From positions 1 to 9,571 of the forward strand of contig MHHC01000006.1 in the NCBI GenBank assembly GCA_001805885.1: a DNA stretch of 9,571 nucleotides, written 5' to 3'. The translations under genes and the position numbers were made by a program. Origin of the DNA: Omnitrophica WOR_2 bacterium RIFCSPLOWO2_12_FULL_51_24. Its GTDB lineage: Bacteria; Omnitrophota; Gorgyraeia; Pluralincolimonadales; Pluralincolimonadaceae. Numbering within the stretch: the stretch's first letter is position 1; each line of letters opens with the position of its first letter. Positions 1 to 6,074 of the stretch are shown in pieces. The notes under the pieces are model-generated. The model was not told the DNA's origin. It ran no database searches and saw nothing but the letters and a program-made list of their open reading frames with translations.

Positions 1-606
1 ACTTTTATAGGTAATTCTTACGAAGTAAACGGAAAAGTCATTTATGCGGATGAAATCCAGGGAGAAGAACGGATACCCGAGGAGGACATAACGCACGATC
101 CAAGTATCTCTCCGTTAGCTCTCTTGGATTTTCAATACCTGCGCCAGATAGCGGTCAGCCAGATACAGCCCAGCGGCCAAAATAACCTCTTTACCGCAGC
201 CGATATAGGAGTGAAAGATTTCCCGACGAGTTTCTGGTTCGATAATAGTGACCCGGATCCCTTGAACTGGATCCCTAATGTCGTTTACATCGAGAGCGAC
301 CTTATATTGAGGGGTAACCTTGTCGCCGGCGGATTCATAATCGTCGGCGGTGACGTCATCGATAACGTTGAGCTCGGAGGAAACGCCTCAATAGACGGAT
401 GTGTTTACACAAGAGGTTATTTTCAGAACAAGGGCGGCGGTAATTCTTTGAACGTAAATGGCGGGATCTGGGCCGGAGACTACGTTACCTTAAGAGGTAA
501 TGCGAAAGTAGATTATAATGCGACATATATGGACGCGATAAGAAGGAACATCAACCCGAGTACGGAGGTCCAGCTCATATCCTGGAGGGAAGAGCCGATC
601 CCGTAA
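1..606 (+). CDS. PilX-like pilus assembly protein with beta-helical C-terminus (5' partial)
   Basis: The frame is open from base 1 to the TAA at 604-606, giving the last 201 residues of a protein that begins outside the window. An internal TTG at 124 could be mistaken for a start, but the frame continues upstream of it without a stop. The second half is built of short glycine- and valine-rich strands (GNLVAGGFIIVGGDV, then ELGGNASIDG, LNVNGGIWAGDYV, TLRGNAKV), the pattern of a right-handed parallel beta-helix as in bactofilin-like domains. The end, with DAIRRNINPS and a tryptophan-containing tail, resembles the C-terminus of PilX-N-type minor pilus proteins found beside type IV pilus genes. 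Its position ahead of a prepilin and pilMNOPQ supports a pilus role, perhaps a surface-exposed or minor pilin-like subunit. The N-terminal membrane anchor expected for this family cannot be seen here. The assignment is by resemblance and context; the exact function is unknown. Confidence 0.65.
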   Translation, partial: TFIGNSYEVNGKVIYADEIQGEERIPEEDITHDPSISPLALLDFQYLRQIAVSQIQPSGQNNLFTAADIGVKDFPTSFWFDNSDPDPLNWIPNVVYIESDLILRGNLVAGGFIIVGGDVIDNVELGGNASIDGCVYTRGYFQNKGGGNSLNVNGGIWAGDYVTLRGNAKVDYNATYMDAIRRNINPSTEVQLISWREEPIP

Positions 607-622
607 AAATTCACAAATTTCC

Positions 623-649
623 TTGACTTTTTTGCGCGAAAAATATAAA
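623..649 (+). promoter_or_regulatory. Possible sigma-70-type promoter for the pilin/pilMNOPQ genes
   Basis: A TTGACT at 623-628 and a TATAAA at 644-649 are separated by 15 bases, shorter than the preferred 17. They lie in the only gap between the PilX-like gene and the prepilin. The -10 box ends only 10 bases before the prepilin ATG at 660, and no Shine-Dalgarno sequence lies between, so a transcript from here would be nearly leaderless. The boxes are good but the spacing is poor, so this is a tentative call. Confidence 0.4.
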
Positions 650-659
650 CTAAAACTCA

Positions 660-1112
660 ATGGGAAAAGAAAAACTATCATACAACGGCTTTACCCTCGT
701 TGAAATAATGATAGTTATTGCCATCATATCCATATTGGCGACCGTTGCCATTCCTGCTTTTCTCACATCCCGCATAATCCCAAATTTTGCAATAGCAAAA
801 TTTGCCCCGAAGGGGTTGTTCGGCAAATCCGACGAGGATTTGCCGATTTTACGAGGTAATCCCGGATTTTTAGATCTCACTATTTTGTACAGCTGCAAAA
901 TTTGGGATACCCTGCCCTGGTCAATCTGGAAAGATTGCCCAGGACTAGTCCTGAGAAATTCTACGAATTTATCAGGGCAAAACAGACCAAACTCTCGTCG
1001 AGTTTGGTCTTGCAGCCCCTCGCACGTCCGCTTGGCGGACAGGCTCAGGGCGGATTTTTCTAATGAAAAATCCGGGATAAACTCGAACGAAGTCCGGTGG
1101 AATAGGCCATGA
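660..1112 (+). CDS. Prepilin N-terminus running into a hairpin array (probably disrupted type IV pilin)
   Basis: Residues 1-38 are a clear type IV prepilin: a short charged leader ending in Gly10, cleavage expected before Phe11, the FTLVE motif with conserved Glu at +5, and a hydrophobic helix ending in AIPAFLTSR. From codon 39-40 (base 774-777) the DNA turns into a dense array of palindromes, and the remaining residues look like nothing pilin-like. The frame nevertheless stays open for about 110 codons and ends with a TGA that overlaps the pilM ATG by four bases. The last residues, INSNEVRWNRP, recall the R-I-N-x-N-E stretch that normally follows the helix in such pilins, so the array may sit inside an originally continuous gene. 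ATG 660 is the only start upstream of the leader, since an in-frame TAA lies at 651-653, and it has no Shine-Dalgarno sequence. The product may be a truncated non-functional pilin, a pilin with a palindrome-encoded tail, or an inactive relic. It is not annotated as an intact major pilin. Confidence 0.6.
   Translation: MGKEKLSYNGFTLVEIMIVIAIISILATVAIPAFLTSRIIPNFAIAKFAPKGLFGKSDEDLPILRGNPGFLDLTILYSCKIWDTLPWSIWKDCPGLVLRNSTNLSGQNRPNSRRVWSCSPSHVRLADRLRADFSNEKSGINSNEVRWNRP
774..1076. repeat. Array of about eight hairpins inserted in the prepilin gene
   Basis: Inverted repeats seen directly: 781-790 with 795-804 (perfect 10 bp, loop AATA); 805-808 with 812-815; 821-830 with 836-845 (perfect 10 bp); 916-927 with 932-943 (12 bp, one mismatch); the self-complementary 941-952; 950-961 with 965-976 (12 bp, one mismatch); 984-994 with 1000-1010 (perfect 11 bp); 1026-1031 with 1035-1040; 1051-1060 with 1065-1074 (perfect 10 bp, loop TAAT). 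Longer-range arms also exist: 777-790 with 895-908 is a perfect 14-bp pair, and 913-919 pairs with 973-979 around two inner hairpins. An ATAA occurs at both edges (774-777 and 1077-1080), which could be a short target duplication. The segment 774-1076 is 303 bases, exactly 101 codons. It shares the CAGGCT-x2-GGG linker with the two leader repeats near 5440 and 9430. It is not a CRISPR array, because the units are different palindromes and not identical repeats with spacers. Confidence 0.75.
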
Positions 1113-2035
1113 AAGAGATCAAGCTGCCGTTTTTGAATCTGAACAAGACAAAGACTAGAGTCGGTCTCGATATCGGCACTTCCTCGGTAAAGGTATTGGC
1201 CCTATCAGGGCAAAAGACCGGAGGATTTCAGCTCGATTTTTTCGCCGTTCAATCGATTGATGGGGAACGGTCAAAAGAAAAGATCATCGAGGCGGTAAAG
1301 CGCGCAATCGCCTCTTCGGAAACGAAAATCCAAAACGTAACGATATCCGTCTCGGGACAAAGCGTCGTTGTCCGCCAGGTGCTTTTCCCGAAGATGAGCG
1401 AGAGCGAATTAAAATCCGCCCTTCAATTCGAGGCCGAAAAACACATACCCTTCAATATAAACGAGGTATATATAGACGCGCAGGTAATAGACCAGAATAC
1501 CGAAGGCAACAAGATGAAGGTCCTGATAGTAGCTTCGAAGAAGGACCTTGTGGACGAGTACCTCGGCTATATCAAAGAAGCGGGGTTAGAGGCCGAGGCT
1601 ATCGACTGCGATGCCATCGCGGTAACGAACGCTTTCATTTTCAACAACCCCGGCGTGGGAAAAGATAAGACTATCGCCCTCTTGAATATCGGCGCGAGCA
1701 TGACCAACGTCTGCATACTGAAGAACGAGGTCCTTAATTTTACCCGCGATATCCCGGTAGAAGTCAAAAGCATAGATACGCTCGAAAATCAGGTGCGCCT
1801 TTCATTCGACTATTATGAGAACCAGTTCGGCAAGGGGATAGACGGCATATATGTGAGCGGCGGCGGCGCCGAAGAGACGCCGTTGCTGCAGCGTTTCTCG
1901 CAGGCTTTCGGGCTTGAGGTCTCGGCGTGGGACCCGACAAAGATTTTAAGCGTTTCTCCTAAAGTAGATGCGCAGGCCCTCAAGGATGCCTCCGGCCGGC
2001 TGGCCGTGTGCGTAGGGCTTGCGATAAGGCGGTAG
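1109..2035 (+). CDS. pilM: Type IV pilus assembly protein PilM
   Basis: PilM is a cytoplasmic actin-fold protein that binds the N-terminal tail of PilN and anchors the PilN-PilO-PilP alignment complex on the inner face of the membrane. The phosphate-binding loop VGLDIGTSSVKVLAL is at residues 18-32, a second nucleotide-binding strand (LLNIGASMTNVCIL) at 191-204, and the adenosine motif GIYVSGGGAE at 246-255. The ALQFEAEKHIPF helix near 105-116 is also family-typical. The protein is 308 residues, somewhat short for PilM. After FTRDIPV at 211-217 the usual GG-x-x-x-T stretch and following helical subdomain seem to be missing, and the chain passes almost directly to the helix ending in SFDYYENQ. 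ATG 1109 overlaps the stop of the prepilin frame (ATGA). No strong Shine-Dalgarno sequence precedes it (only GGTGGA), so coupling to upstream translation is possible. pilN follows after three bases. Confidence 0.92.
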   Translation: MKEIKLPFLNLNKTKTRVGLDIGTSSVKVLALSGQKTGGFQLDFFAVQSIDGERSKEKIIEAVKRAIASSETKIQNVTISVSGQSVVVRQVLFPKMSESELKSALQFEAEKHIPFNINEVYIDAQVIDQNTEGNKMKVLIVASKKDLVDEYLGYIKEAGLEAEAIDCDAIAVTNAFIFNNPGVGKDKTIALLNIGASMTNVCILKNEVLNFTRDIPVEVKSIDTLENQVRLSFDYYENQFGKGIDGIYVSGGGAEETPLLQRFSQAFGLEVSAWDPTKILSVSPKVDAQALKDASGRLAVCVGLAIRR

Positions 2036-2038
2036 ACG

Positions 2039-2626
2039 ATGATAGAGATAAACCTTTTACCACCGGAACTGCGCGTCAAGAAGAAGGAACCGATGAAACT
2101 TCCTTCCCTGCCGATCATCCCGGTCGCGGCAGGTGTTGTTTGTCTCCTGATCGCGATACAGGTCCTTTTGTGGCTCTTTATTCAGGTAAAGAGCGTCTCC
2201 CGTGACTCGCTGAAGAAGAAGATAGCTTCGATCGCCGCTTCAAATAAAGATGCGATGACTATCGATAGCAGCCTCAGGGAGATATCCTCGAGAGTCGAGG
2301 TCATCGGCAAGTTATTGAACTCAAGGTTCGATGCTGCCAAAAAACTGAACGACCTTTCGGATTCGATGGTCTCCGGTATATGGCTGAGGAGCATAAACGT
2401 GAAGGTCTCGAAAGAAACGTTGATCATCGAGGGTTCCAATATCGTCATCGGGGACAGCGGGGAAGGCTCGATAAGCAAATTCGTCAATTCGCTGAAAGAG
2501 AACGAATCCTTCTCATCCGACTTCGATGATATTGAACTCGCGAAAGTAGAGCGCAGGAAGGTGCAGAATACCGAGATAATGGATTTCGTCATAATCTGTC
2601 ATTTGAAGAAGGGAAAGGAGTTATAG
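2039..2626 (+). CDS. pilN: Type IV pilus inner-membrane protein PilN
   Basis: PilN is a bitopic inner-membrane protein. Its short cytoplasmic tail docks onto PilM, and its periplasmic domain pairs with PilO. The protein begins with the hallmark IEINLLPPELR at residues 2-12, the PilM-binding segment. It continues through one membrane helix (about residues 27-48), then a coiled-coil-like stretch and a mixed alpha/beta C-terminal domain, for a total of 195 residues, normal for the family. The Shine-Dalgarno-like AAGGCGG at 2026-2032 lies inside the end of pilM, so translation of the two is probably coupled; only three bases separate the genes. The order M-N-O-P-Q is the conserved one. The assignment is secure from the N-terminal motif, topology and neighbours. 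Confidence 0.9.
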   Translation: MIEINLLPPELRVKKKEPMKLPSLPIIPVAAGVVCLLIAIQVLLWLFIQVKSVSRDSLKKKIASIAASNKDAMTIDSSLREISSRVEVIGKLLNSRFDAAKKLNDLSDSMVSGIWLRSINVKVSKETLIIEGSNIVIGDSGEGSISKFVNSLKENESFSSDFDDIELAKVERRKVQNTEIMDFVIICHLKKGKEL

Positions 2627-2630
2627 CAGG

Positions 2631-3275
2631 ATGCCCAGGCCTTCAAATATTTCAAAATCCGATCTAAAGAAGATAACGCTTATAGGCATAGCGGCTTTTA
2701 TAGTTGTATTCAGCCTGATACAATTCGCGATGGCGCCTTCCTTCCGCAAATTAGGCAGCCTGAAGAAAGAGATAGTCAAGGAACAGGAGACGCTTAAAAA
2801 GGACCAGGCGCTTGTAGCAAGCAAATCCCAGCTTCAGGCGCGCTTGGCTTCGATGCAGGGAAAACTAAAAGATTACGAAAAAGCATTGCCGCCGTATCGC
2901 GAGATGCCTAATATCCTGCAGAAGATCGCGGAGGTCGCTTACGAGAGCAAAGTGAAGATAATAAAGATAGAACCTCTACGGACCGAGAAGCCCGCAGAAG
3001 CGGCAAAAGCCAAGGTCGCCGCCCCGGTGAAACCGGGGGCAAAACCGGAAGCCCCAAAAAAATCCGCGGCGATATATATGGAGATTCCCATCCATGTTGA
3101 GACAAAGGGAGGCTATCACGCGTTAGGCGAATTCATAAACAAGGTAGAGACTTCTGATAATATAATGTCGGTCGGAGAGATAGAGATAAAGGCGAATACA
3201 GCCGACATCCAGAACCATAGCGCGAGGCTTTCGATCGTAGCTTATGTTTTACGCGAGGAGACCCCGGCAAAATGA
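2631..3275 (+). CDS. pilO: Type IV pilus inner-membrane protein PilO
   Basis: PilO forms heterodimers with PilN in the periplasm and helps align the secretin with the inner-membrane motor. The sequence has a cytoplasmic N-terminus with basic residues, one membrane helix at about 15-35, a heptad-like coiled coil at about 38-85, then a ferredoxin-like PilO domain beginning near YREMPNILQKIAEVA. The domain is interrupted at about residues 118-147 by a low-complexity linker rich in Ala, Lys and Pro, after which it resumes (EIPIHVETKGGYHALGEF). Linkers at this point occur in other PilO proteins, but this one is long. Length is 214 residues. A Shine-Dalgarno AAAGGAG lies in the end of pilN, and the stop overlaps the ATG of pilP by four bases (ATGA), showing tight operon packing. 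Confidence 0.9.
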   Translation: MPRPSNISKSDLKKITLIGIAAFIVVFSLIQFAMAPSFRKLGSLKKEIVKEQETLKKDQALVASKSQLQARLASMQGKLKDYEKALPPYREMPNILQKIAEVAYESKVKIIKIEPLRTEKPAEAAKAKVAAPVKPGAKPEAPKKSAAIYMEIPIHVETKGGYHALGEFINKVETSDNIMSVGEIEIKANTADIQNHSARLSIVAYVLREETPAK

Positions 3276-3628
3276 GGATCAAGGCGTTGATAATATCCTT
3301 AACCGTTATCGTGATCTTGCCGGCCCTGCTATGGAGCGAAAATTTCAAATATGATCCGAAGAATAAACGCGATCCGTTCAGGCCGTTGGTCGACAGGGAC
3401 GGGAATTTACTCCCGGAAGTCAGGCCGGTGTCCACTACCGTCGAATTAAATCTGGAGGGGATAGTCTGGTCCCGGAAGGGAGATTCCTACGCTGTTTTAG
3501 GCGGATCGGTCGTGAGGGCCGGGGATTTATTGGGAGACTATAAGGTAAAAGCTATAGAAAAATCGAGGGTGATCCTCGAGAGAGGCAATGAAGAATCAGT
3601 CATAAATTTAAGGAGCGAGGAGGAATAA
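3272..3628 (+). CDS. pilP: PilP-like periplasmic pilus protein
   Basis: PilP links the inner-membrane PilN/PilO pair to the N0 domain of the secretin PilQ. This 118-residue protein has an N-terminal hydrophobic signal segment (about residues 1-22), followed by the family hallmark KRDPFRPL at 32-39 and a small beta-rich domain (VELNLEGIVW, YAVLGGSVVRAGD, KVKAIEKSRVIL). It has no cysteine after the hydrophobic stretch, so a lipoprotein anchor as in classical PilP is not evident; it is more likely secreted or held by an uncleaved helix. It is shorter than typical PilP and resembles the minimal PilP/GspC-like forms. It overlaps pilO by four bases and stops one base before the ATG of pilQ, which is consistent with a partner made in step with the secretin. 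Confidence 0.82.
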   Translation: MRIKALIISLTVIVILPALLWSENFKYDPKNKRDPFRPLVDRDGNLLPEVRPVSTTVELNLEGIVWSRKGDSYAVLGGSVVRAGDLLGDYKVKAIEKSRVILERGNEESVINLRSEEE

Positions 3629-3629
3629 C

Positions 3630-5396
3630 ATGTCAAACAAGTTTTTGTTTATAGGTATCTTATTTACGATCGCGGTTTTTCCGGCAGGCGCATATGGCGA
3701 GTCCGCGCCCTCCGAGGTTTTGGTCGAGCAGCCTTCACCGGCGCCGGTCCCGGAACCTGAGGTCCAAACTCAAGTGATACCTCAAGAGACAGAGAAGAGC
3801 AGAGAGGGGAACGAGAATAATGTGACCCTTGATTTCAAGGACGCGGATATACAGAATATCCTCCGCGTATTAGCTTACAAGAGCGGCGTAAATATCATCG
3901 CCGGAAAGGAAGTCGTCGGGACGGTCACTATCCGGTTGGTCGATGTGCCCTGGGAGCAGGCGCTGCAGGTTATCCTCAGCACCTACGGTTTCGCTTACGA
4001 ACGCGAAGGAAATATAATTTCGGTCTCGACTGTAGACGCGCTGAAGGAGAGAAGGGAAAAAAAGAAAGAATTGATCGAGATAGAAGGCGTTACAAGCAAG
4101 GTATTCATGCTGCAATACCTCGATGCCGCGGACGCCAAGAAGATGCTTGAACCTCAGCTCTCTCCTCAGGGTAAAATATCGGTCCTGGAGATAACCGGAC
4201 AAAAAGGCTGGAAGATAGGCGCCGCTGTCGCCGGCGGCACGTCGTCAGAGGAGGGCAAAGAGAGAAGGGCGAGGGAAAACGCGAGGTCGCGCTCGTTAGT
4301 GATAACCGATACGCCGACCTTCCTTGATAGGCTTGCGAAGATATTAAAAGAGATAGACGTCAAGCCGACTCAGGTCCTTATAGAGGCGAGGATAATGGAA
4401 GTCGATAAGGATGTCCTCAGGGACCTGGGCGTTGAATGGAGCACCGGCACCAGGCTGCAGAATCACGCCGCTCTGACCGACGCCACCGGAGCGCTGCTTG
4501 GCGGCGTCCCCGTAACTTTGGGTGGCCACAGTAACCGTACAGGAAGCACGGTATCGGGAAGTAACTATTCATCGACAGAGCCCGGCGACGTGCGTGGTTT
4601 TAGTCCGTCTAATTTTGTCCCCTTGGCTACGAACTTAAGCCCGTCTAATGCGGGGCTCCAGTTATTGTTTCAGAAGTTGTGGGGAACACAGATGGAGGCG
4701 ATGCTCCACGCCCTCGAAGAAGACGTGAGGACCAACACCCTATCCGCTCCGAAGATACTCACGCTGTCCGGTCAGGAAGCGCTTATCCTGATAGGGCAGA
4801 AATATCCTATTATCGAGTCGAATATCTCCGGTACGTCGGGCACGGCGACAATAACGCTCGCCTATTATCAGGACGTCGGGATACAGTTGTACGTCGTCCC
4901 GCAGGTAAGCGGTGACGAGAAATACATCAACATGATAGTGCATCCTGTCGTTTCATCTTACACCAATACTGTAACCGCTAATGCATATCCGATACTCCTG
5001 ACCAGGGAAGCCGAAACGCAGATCCTGATGCAGGATGGGGAGACTGTTATGATCGGCGGATTATTGAAAGACGTGAAATCAAAAGGCAGGGTCGGCATCC
5101 CGGTATTGGGCGATATCCCTATAATAGGCAATCTCTTCTCGCGCGCGACGAACAAGGTTACGAAAATAGACTTGCTTATTTTCATTACCGCGAGGATCAT
5201 CAGGCCGGGCGAACTTACCGAACAGGAGATGGCGATGGTCAAGCAGGCTGTCGATGCCGGAGAAGCCAATGTCATCCCCGTTCCAGAGCCGGTGAAGAAA
5301 AATAATAAGAATGAAGACAAGAAAAAGGGGAAACCGGGCGCCGCAGTGCCCGCCGAGGGATTCAGCAAGGGGAATATGGGTTATATCAAAAAATAA
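3630..5396 (+). CDS. pilQ: Type IV pilus secretin PilQ
   Basis: PilQ is the outer-membrane multimeric channel through which the pilus fibre emerges. The 588-residue protein starts with a signal peptide (about 1-23), then a Pro/Glu/Gln-rich linker, an STN/N0-type domain at about 64-135 (LDFKDADIQNILRVLA is its typical opening), an N1 secretin_N domain at about 155-250 with a charged insert near 205-220, and the secretin barrel domain at about 365-525. The barrel ends with the characteristic VGIPVLGDIPIIGNLF stretch at 488-503 and LLIFITARII at 515-524. A Gly/Ser/Asn/Thr-rich insert lies at about 270-345. The C-terminal tail after 550 is lysine-rich and probably disordered. No N-terminal AMIN domain is seen, so peptidoglycan binding must come from elsewhere. 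An AGGAGG just inside pilP serves as ribosome-binding site. It is the last pil gene in the window. Confidence 0.95.
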   Translation: MSNKFLFIGILFTIAVFPAGAYGESAPSEVLVEQPSPAPVPEPEVQTQVIPQETEKSREGNENNVTLDFKDADIQNILRVLAYKSGVNIIAGKEVVGTVTIRLVDVPWEQALQVILSTYGFAYEREGNIISVSTVDALKERREKKKELIEIEGVTSKVFMLQYLDAADAKKMLEPQLSPQGKISVLEITGQKGWKIGAAVAGGTSSEEGKERRARENARSRSLVITDTPTFLDRLAKILKEIDVKPTQVLIEARIMEVDKDVLRDLGVEWSTGTRLQNHAALTDATGALLGGVPVTLGGHSNRTGSTVSGSNYSSTEPGDVRGFSPSNFVPLATNLSPSNAGLQLLFQKLWGTQMEAMLHALEEDVRTNTLSAPKILTLSGQEALILIGQKYPIIESNISGTSGTATITLAYYQDVGIQLYVVPQVSGDEKYINMIVHPVVSSYTNTVTANAYPILLTREAETQILMQDGETVMIGGLLKDVKSKGRVGIPVLGDIPIIGNLFSRATNKVTKIDLLIFITARIIRPGELTEQEMAMVKQAVDAGEANVIPVPEPVKKNNKNEDKKKGKPGAAVPAEGFSKGNMGYIKK

Positions 5397-5399
5397 TCT

Positions 5400-5492
5400 A
5401 CCCCTTGCCTATACGCTTGAAAATTCTTTCATAATTTTCTGCGCAGGCTTCGGGGTTAATTCGCCCCGCAAATGCGGGACGAATTAAGGAGG
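5400..5492 (+). repeat. Two-hairpin leader repeat, copy A, ending at a Shine-Dalgarno sequence
   Basis: Bases 5400-5471 match 9388-9459 with 5 differences and no gaps by eye. Hairpin I covers 5401-5455: CCCC pairs with GGGG (5401-5404/5452-5455), GCCT with AGGC (5407-5410/5445-5448), CGC with GCG (5414-5416/5441-5443) and GAAAATT with AATTTTC (5419-5425/5433-5439), with small internal loops. Hairpin II follows immediately: 5456-5469 with 5474-5487, 14 bp with one mismatch, loop AAAT. Its 3' arm ends in TTAA, the last two bases of which are the start of the AAGGAGG at 5486-5492. The element begins four bases after the pilQ stop. Neither hairpin is followed by a T run, so they do not look like a Rho-independent terminator. 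The element could control translation of the next gene, protect the pilQ mRNA end, or be a mobile palindrome. Confidence 0.8.
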
Positions 5493-5497
5493 ATGAG

Positions 5498-5779
5498 GTG
5501 AAAAGGTTTTTTACGGTTTTAGTGTTTATGTCGGTCTTTCTCCTTCCGTTAAAGGCGCAGGATTATAATAATGCTGACTTCGACAGCGACTTTCGGAATG
5601 CTACCCGGATGGCCCCGTACGGGACCGAAGCGGCGAAAGGGACGGATCTTCTCATAACGGACACGACCGGCGTCCTGCACAGGGAACAGTTGGCGATCCT
5701 CGCCGAACTCGCGAAACTGCGCAAGGAGATCGCCGACCTGAAGAAGGACGTGAAGGCCATCAAGGGCCAGGTTGAATAA
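5498..5779 (+). CDS. Small secreted protein with C-terminal coiled coil, unknown function
   Basis: A 93-residue protein starting at GTG 5498, chosen because a perfect AAGGAGG lies five bases upstream (5486-5492) and the first residues form a clean signal peptide (MKRFF, then a hydrophobic run, then PLKAQ with likely cleavage near Ala20). The middle (about 21-60) is polar and asparagine/aspartate-rich. The C-terminus from about residue 60 is a heptad-like coiled coil (LAILAELAKLRKEIADLKKDVKAI). It is expected in the periplasm or at the cell surface. I do not recognise the family. It lies between pilQ and the DUF2344 gene, so it could be a pilus accessory or a stand-alone envelope protein. The end overlaps the next gene's TTG start by eight bases. 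The leader repeat in front of it suggests separate translational control. Confidence 0.7.
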   Translation: MKRFFTVLVFMSVFLLPLKAQDYNNADFDSDFRNATRMAPYGTEAAKGTDLLITDTTGVLHREQLAILAELAKLRKEIADLKKDVKAIKGQVE

Positions 5780-6074
5780 GTATCGGGTCGTATTTGCAAA
5801 GAAATACCAGATGAAGTTCATATCCCATCTTGATCTCGTCCGGCTATTCCAGCGCGCAGCGCGCCGGGCCGAGATACCACTCATAATATCACAGGGGTTC
5901 AGCCCACGTCCTAAGATAAGCTTTAAACGCGCGTTGAAACTTGGCGCGGAGAGCGAATCGGAGGAAGCGGTCTTCCATATTAAAGGTTTGATATCGAAAG
6001 AGGATTTCGGAAATAGATTACAGGCGCAATTGCCTGAGGGGATAGTAATTAAAAATATAGAGGAAATAAATTAA
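5772..6074 (+). CDS. DUF2344 / TIGR03936 radical SAM-associated protein, half length
   Basis: The protein opens with KYRVVFAKKYQMKFISHLDLVRLFQRAARRAEIPL and continues with SQGFSPRPKISF, both hallmarks of the DUF2344 (TIGR03936) family, in which the HLDLVR and GFSPRPK stretches are strongly conserved. Members are often encoded beside, or fused to, a B12-type radical SAM protein and beside RNase G and rplU; the biochemical function is not established. This copy has 100 residues, whereas the family usually runs to about 200. The C-terminal half is absent: the frame stops after VIKNIEEIN and joins the rng start as TAATG. No radical SAM partner is visible in the window. The start is TTG 5772, inside the end of the previous gene, chosen because homologues begin close to KYRV; the ribosome-binding site is weak, which implies coupling to the upstream gene. 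Confidence 0.8.
   Translation: MNKYRVVFAKKYQMKFISHLDLVRLFQRAARRAEIPLIISQGFSPRPKISFKRALKLGAESESEEAVFHIKGLISKEDFGNRLQAQLPEGIVIKNIEEIN

Noticed and set aside
774..1076. CRISPR array
   Set aside because: The palindromic units differ from one another in sequence and length; no identical direct repeats with regular spacers are present and there are no cas genes.
5401..5487. Rho-independent terminator after pilQ
   Set aside because: The hairpins are followed by AAGGAGG and a start codon, not a T run, and the same structure recurs inside the rplU leader, between its promoter and its start codon.
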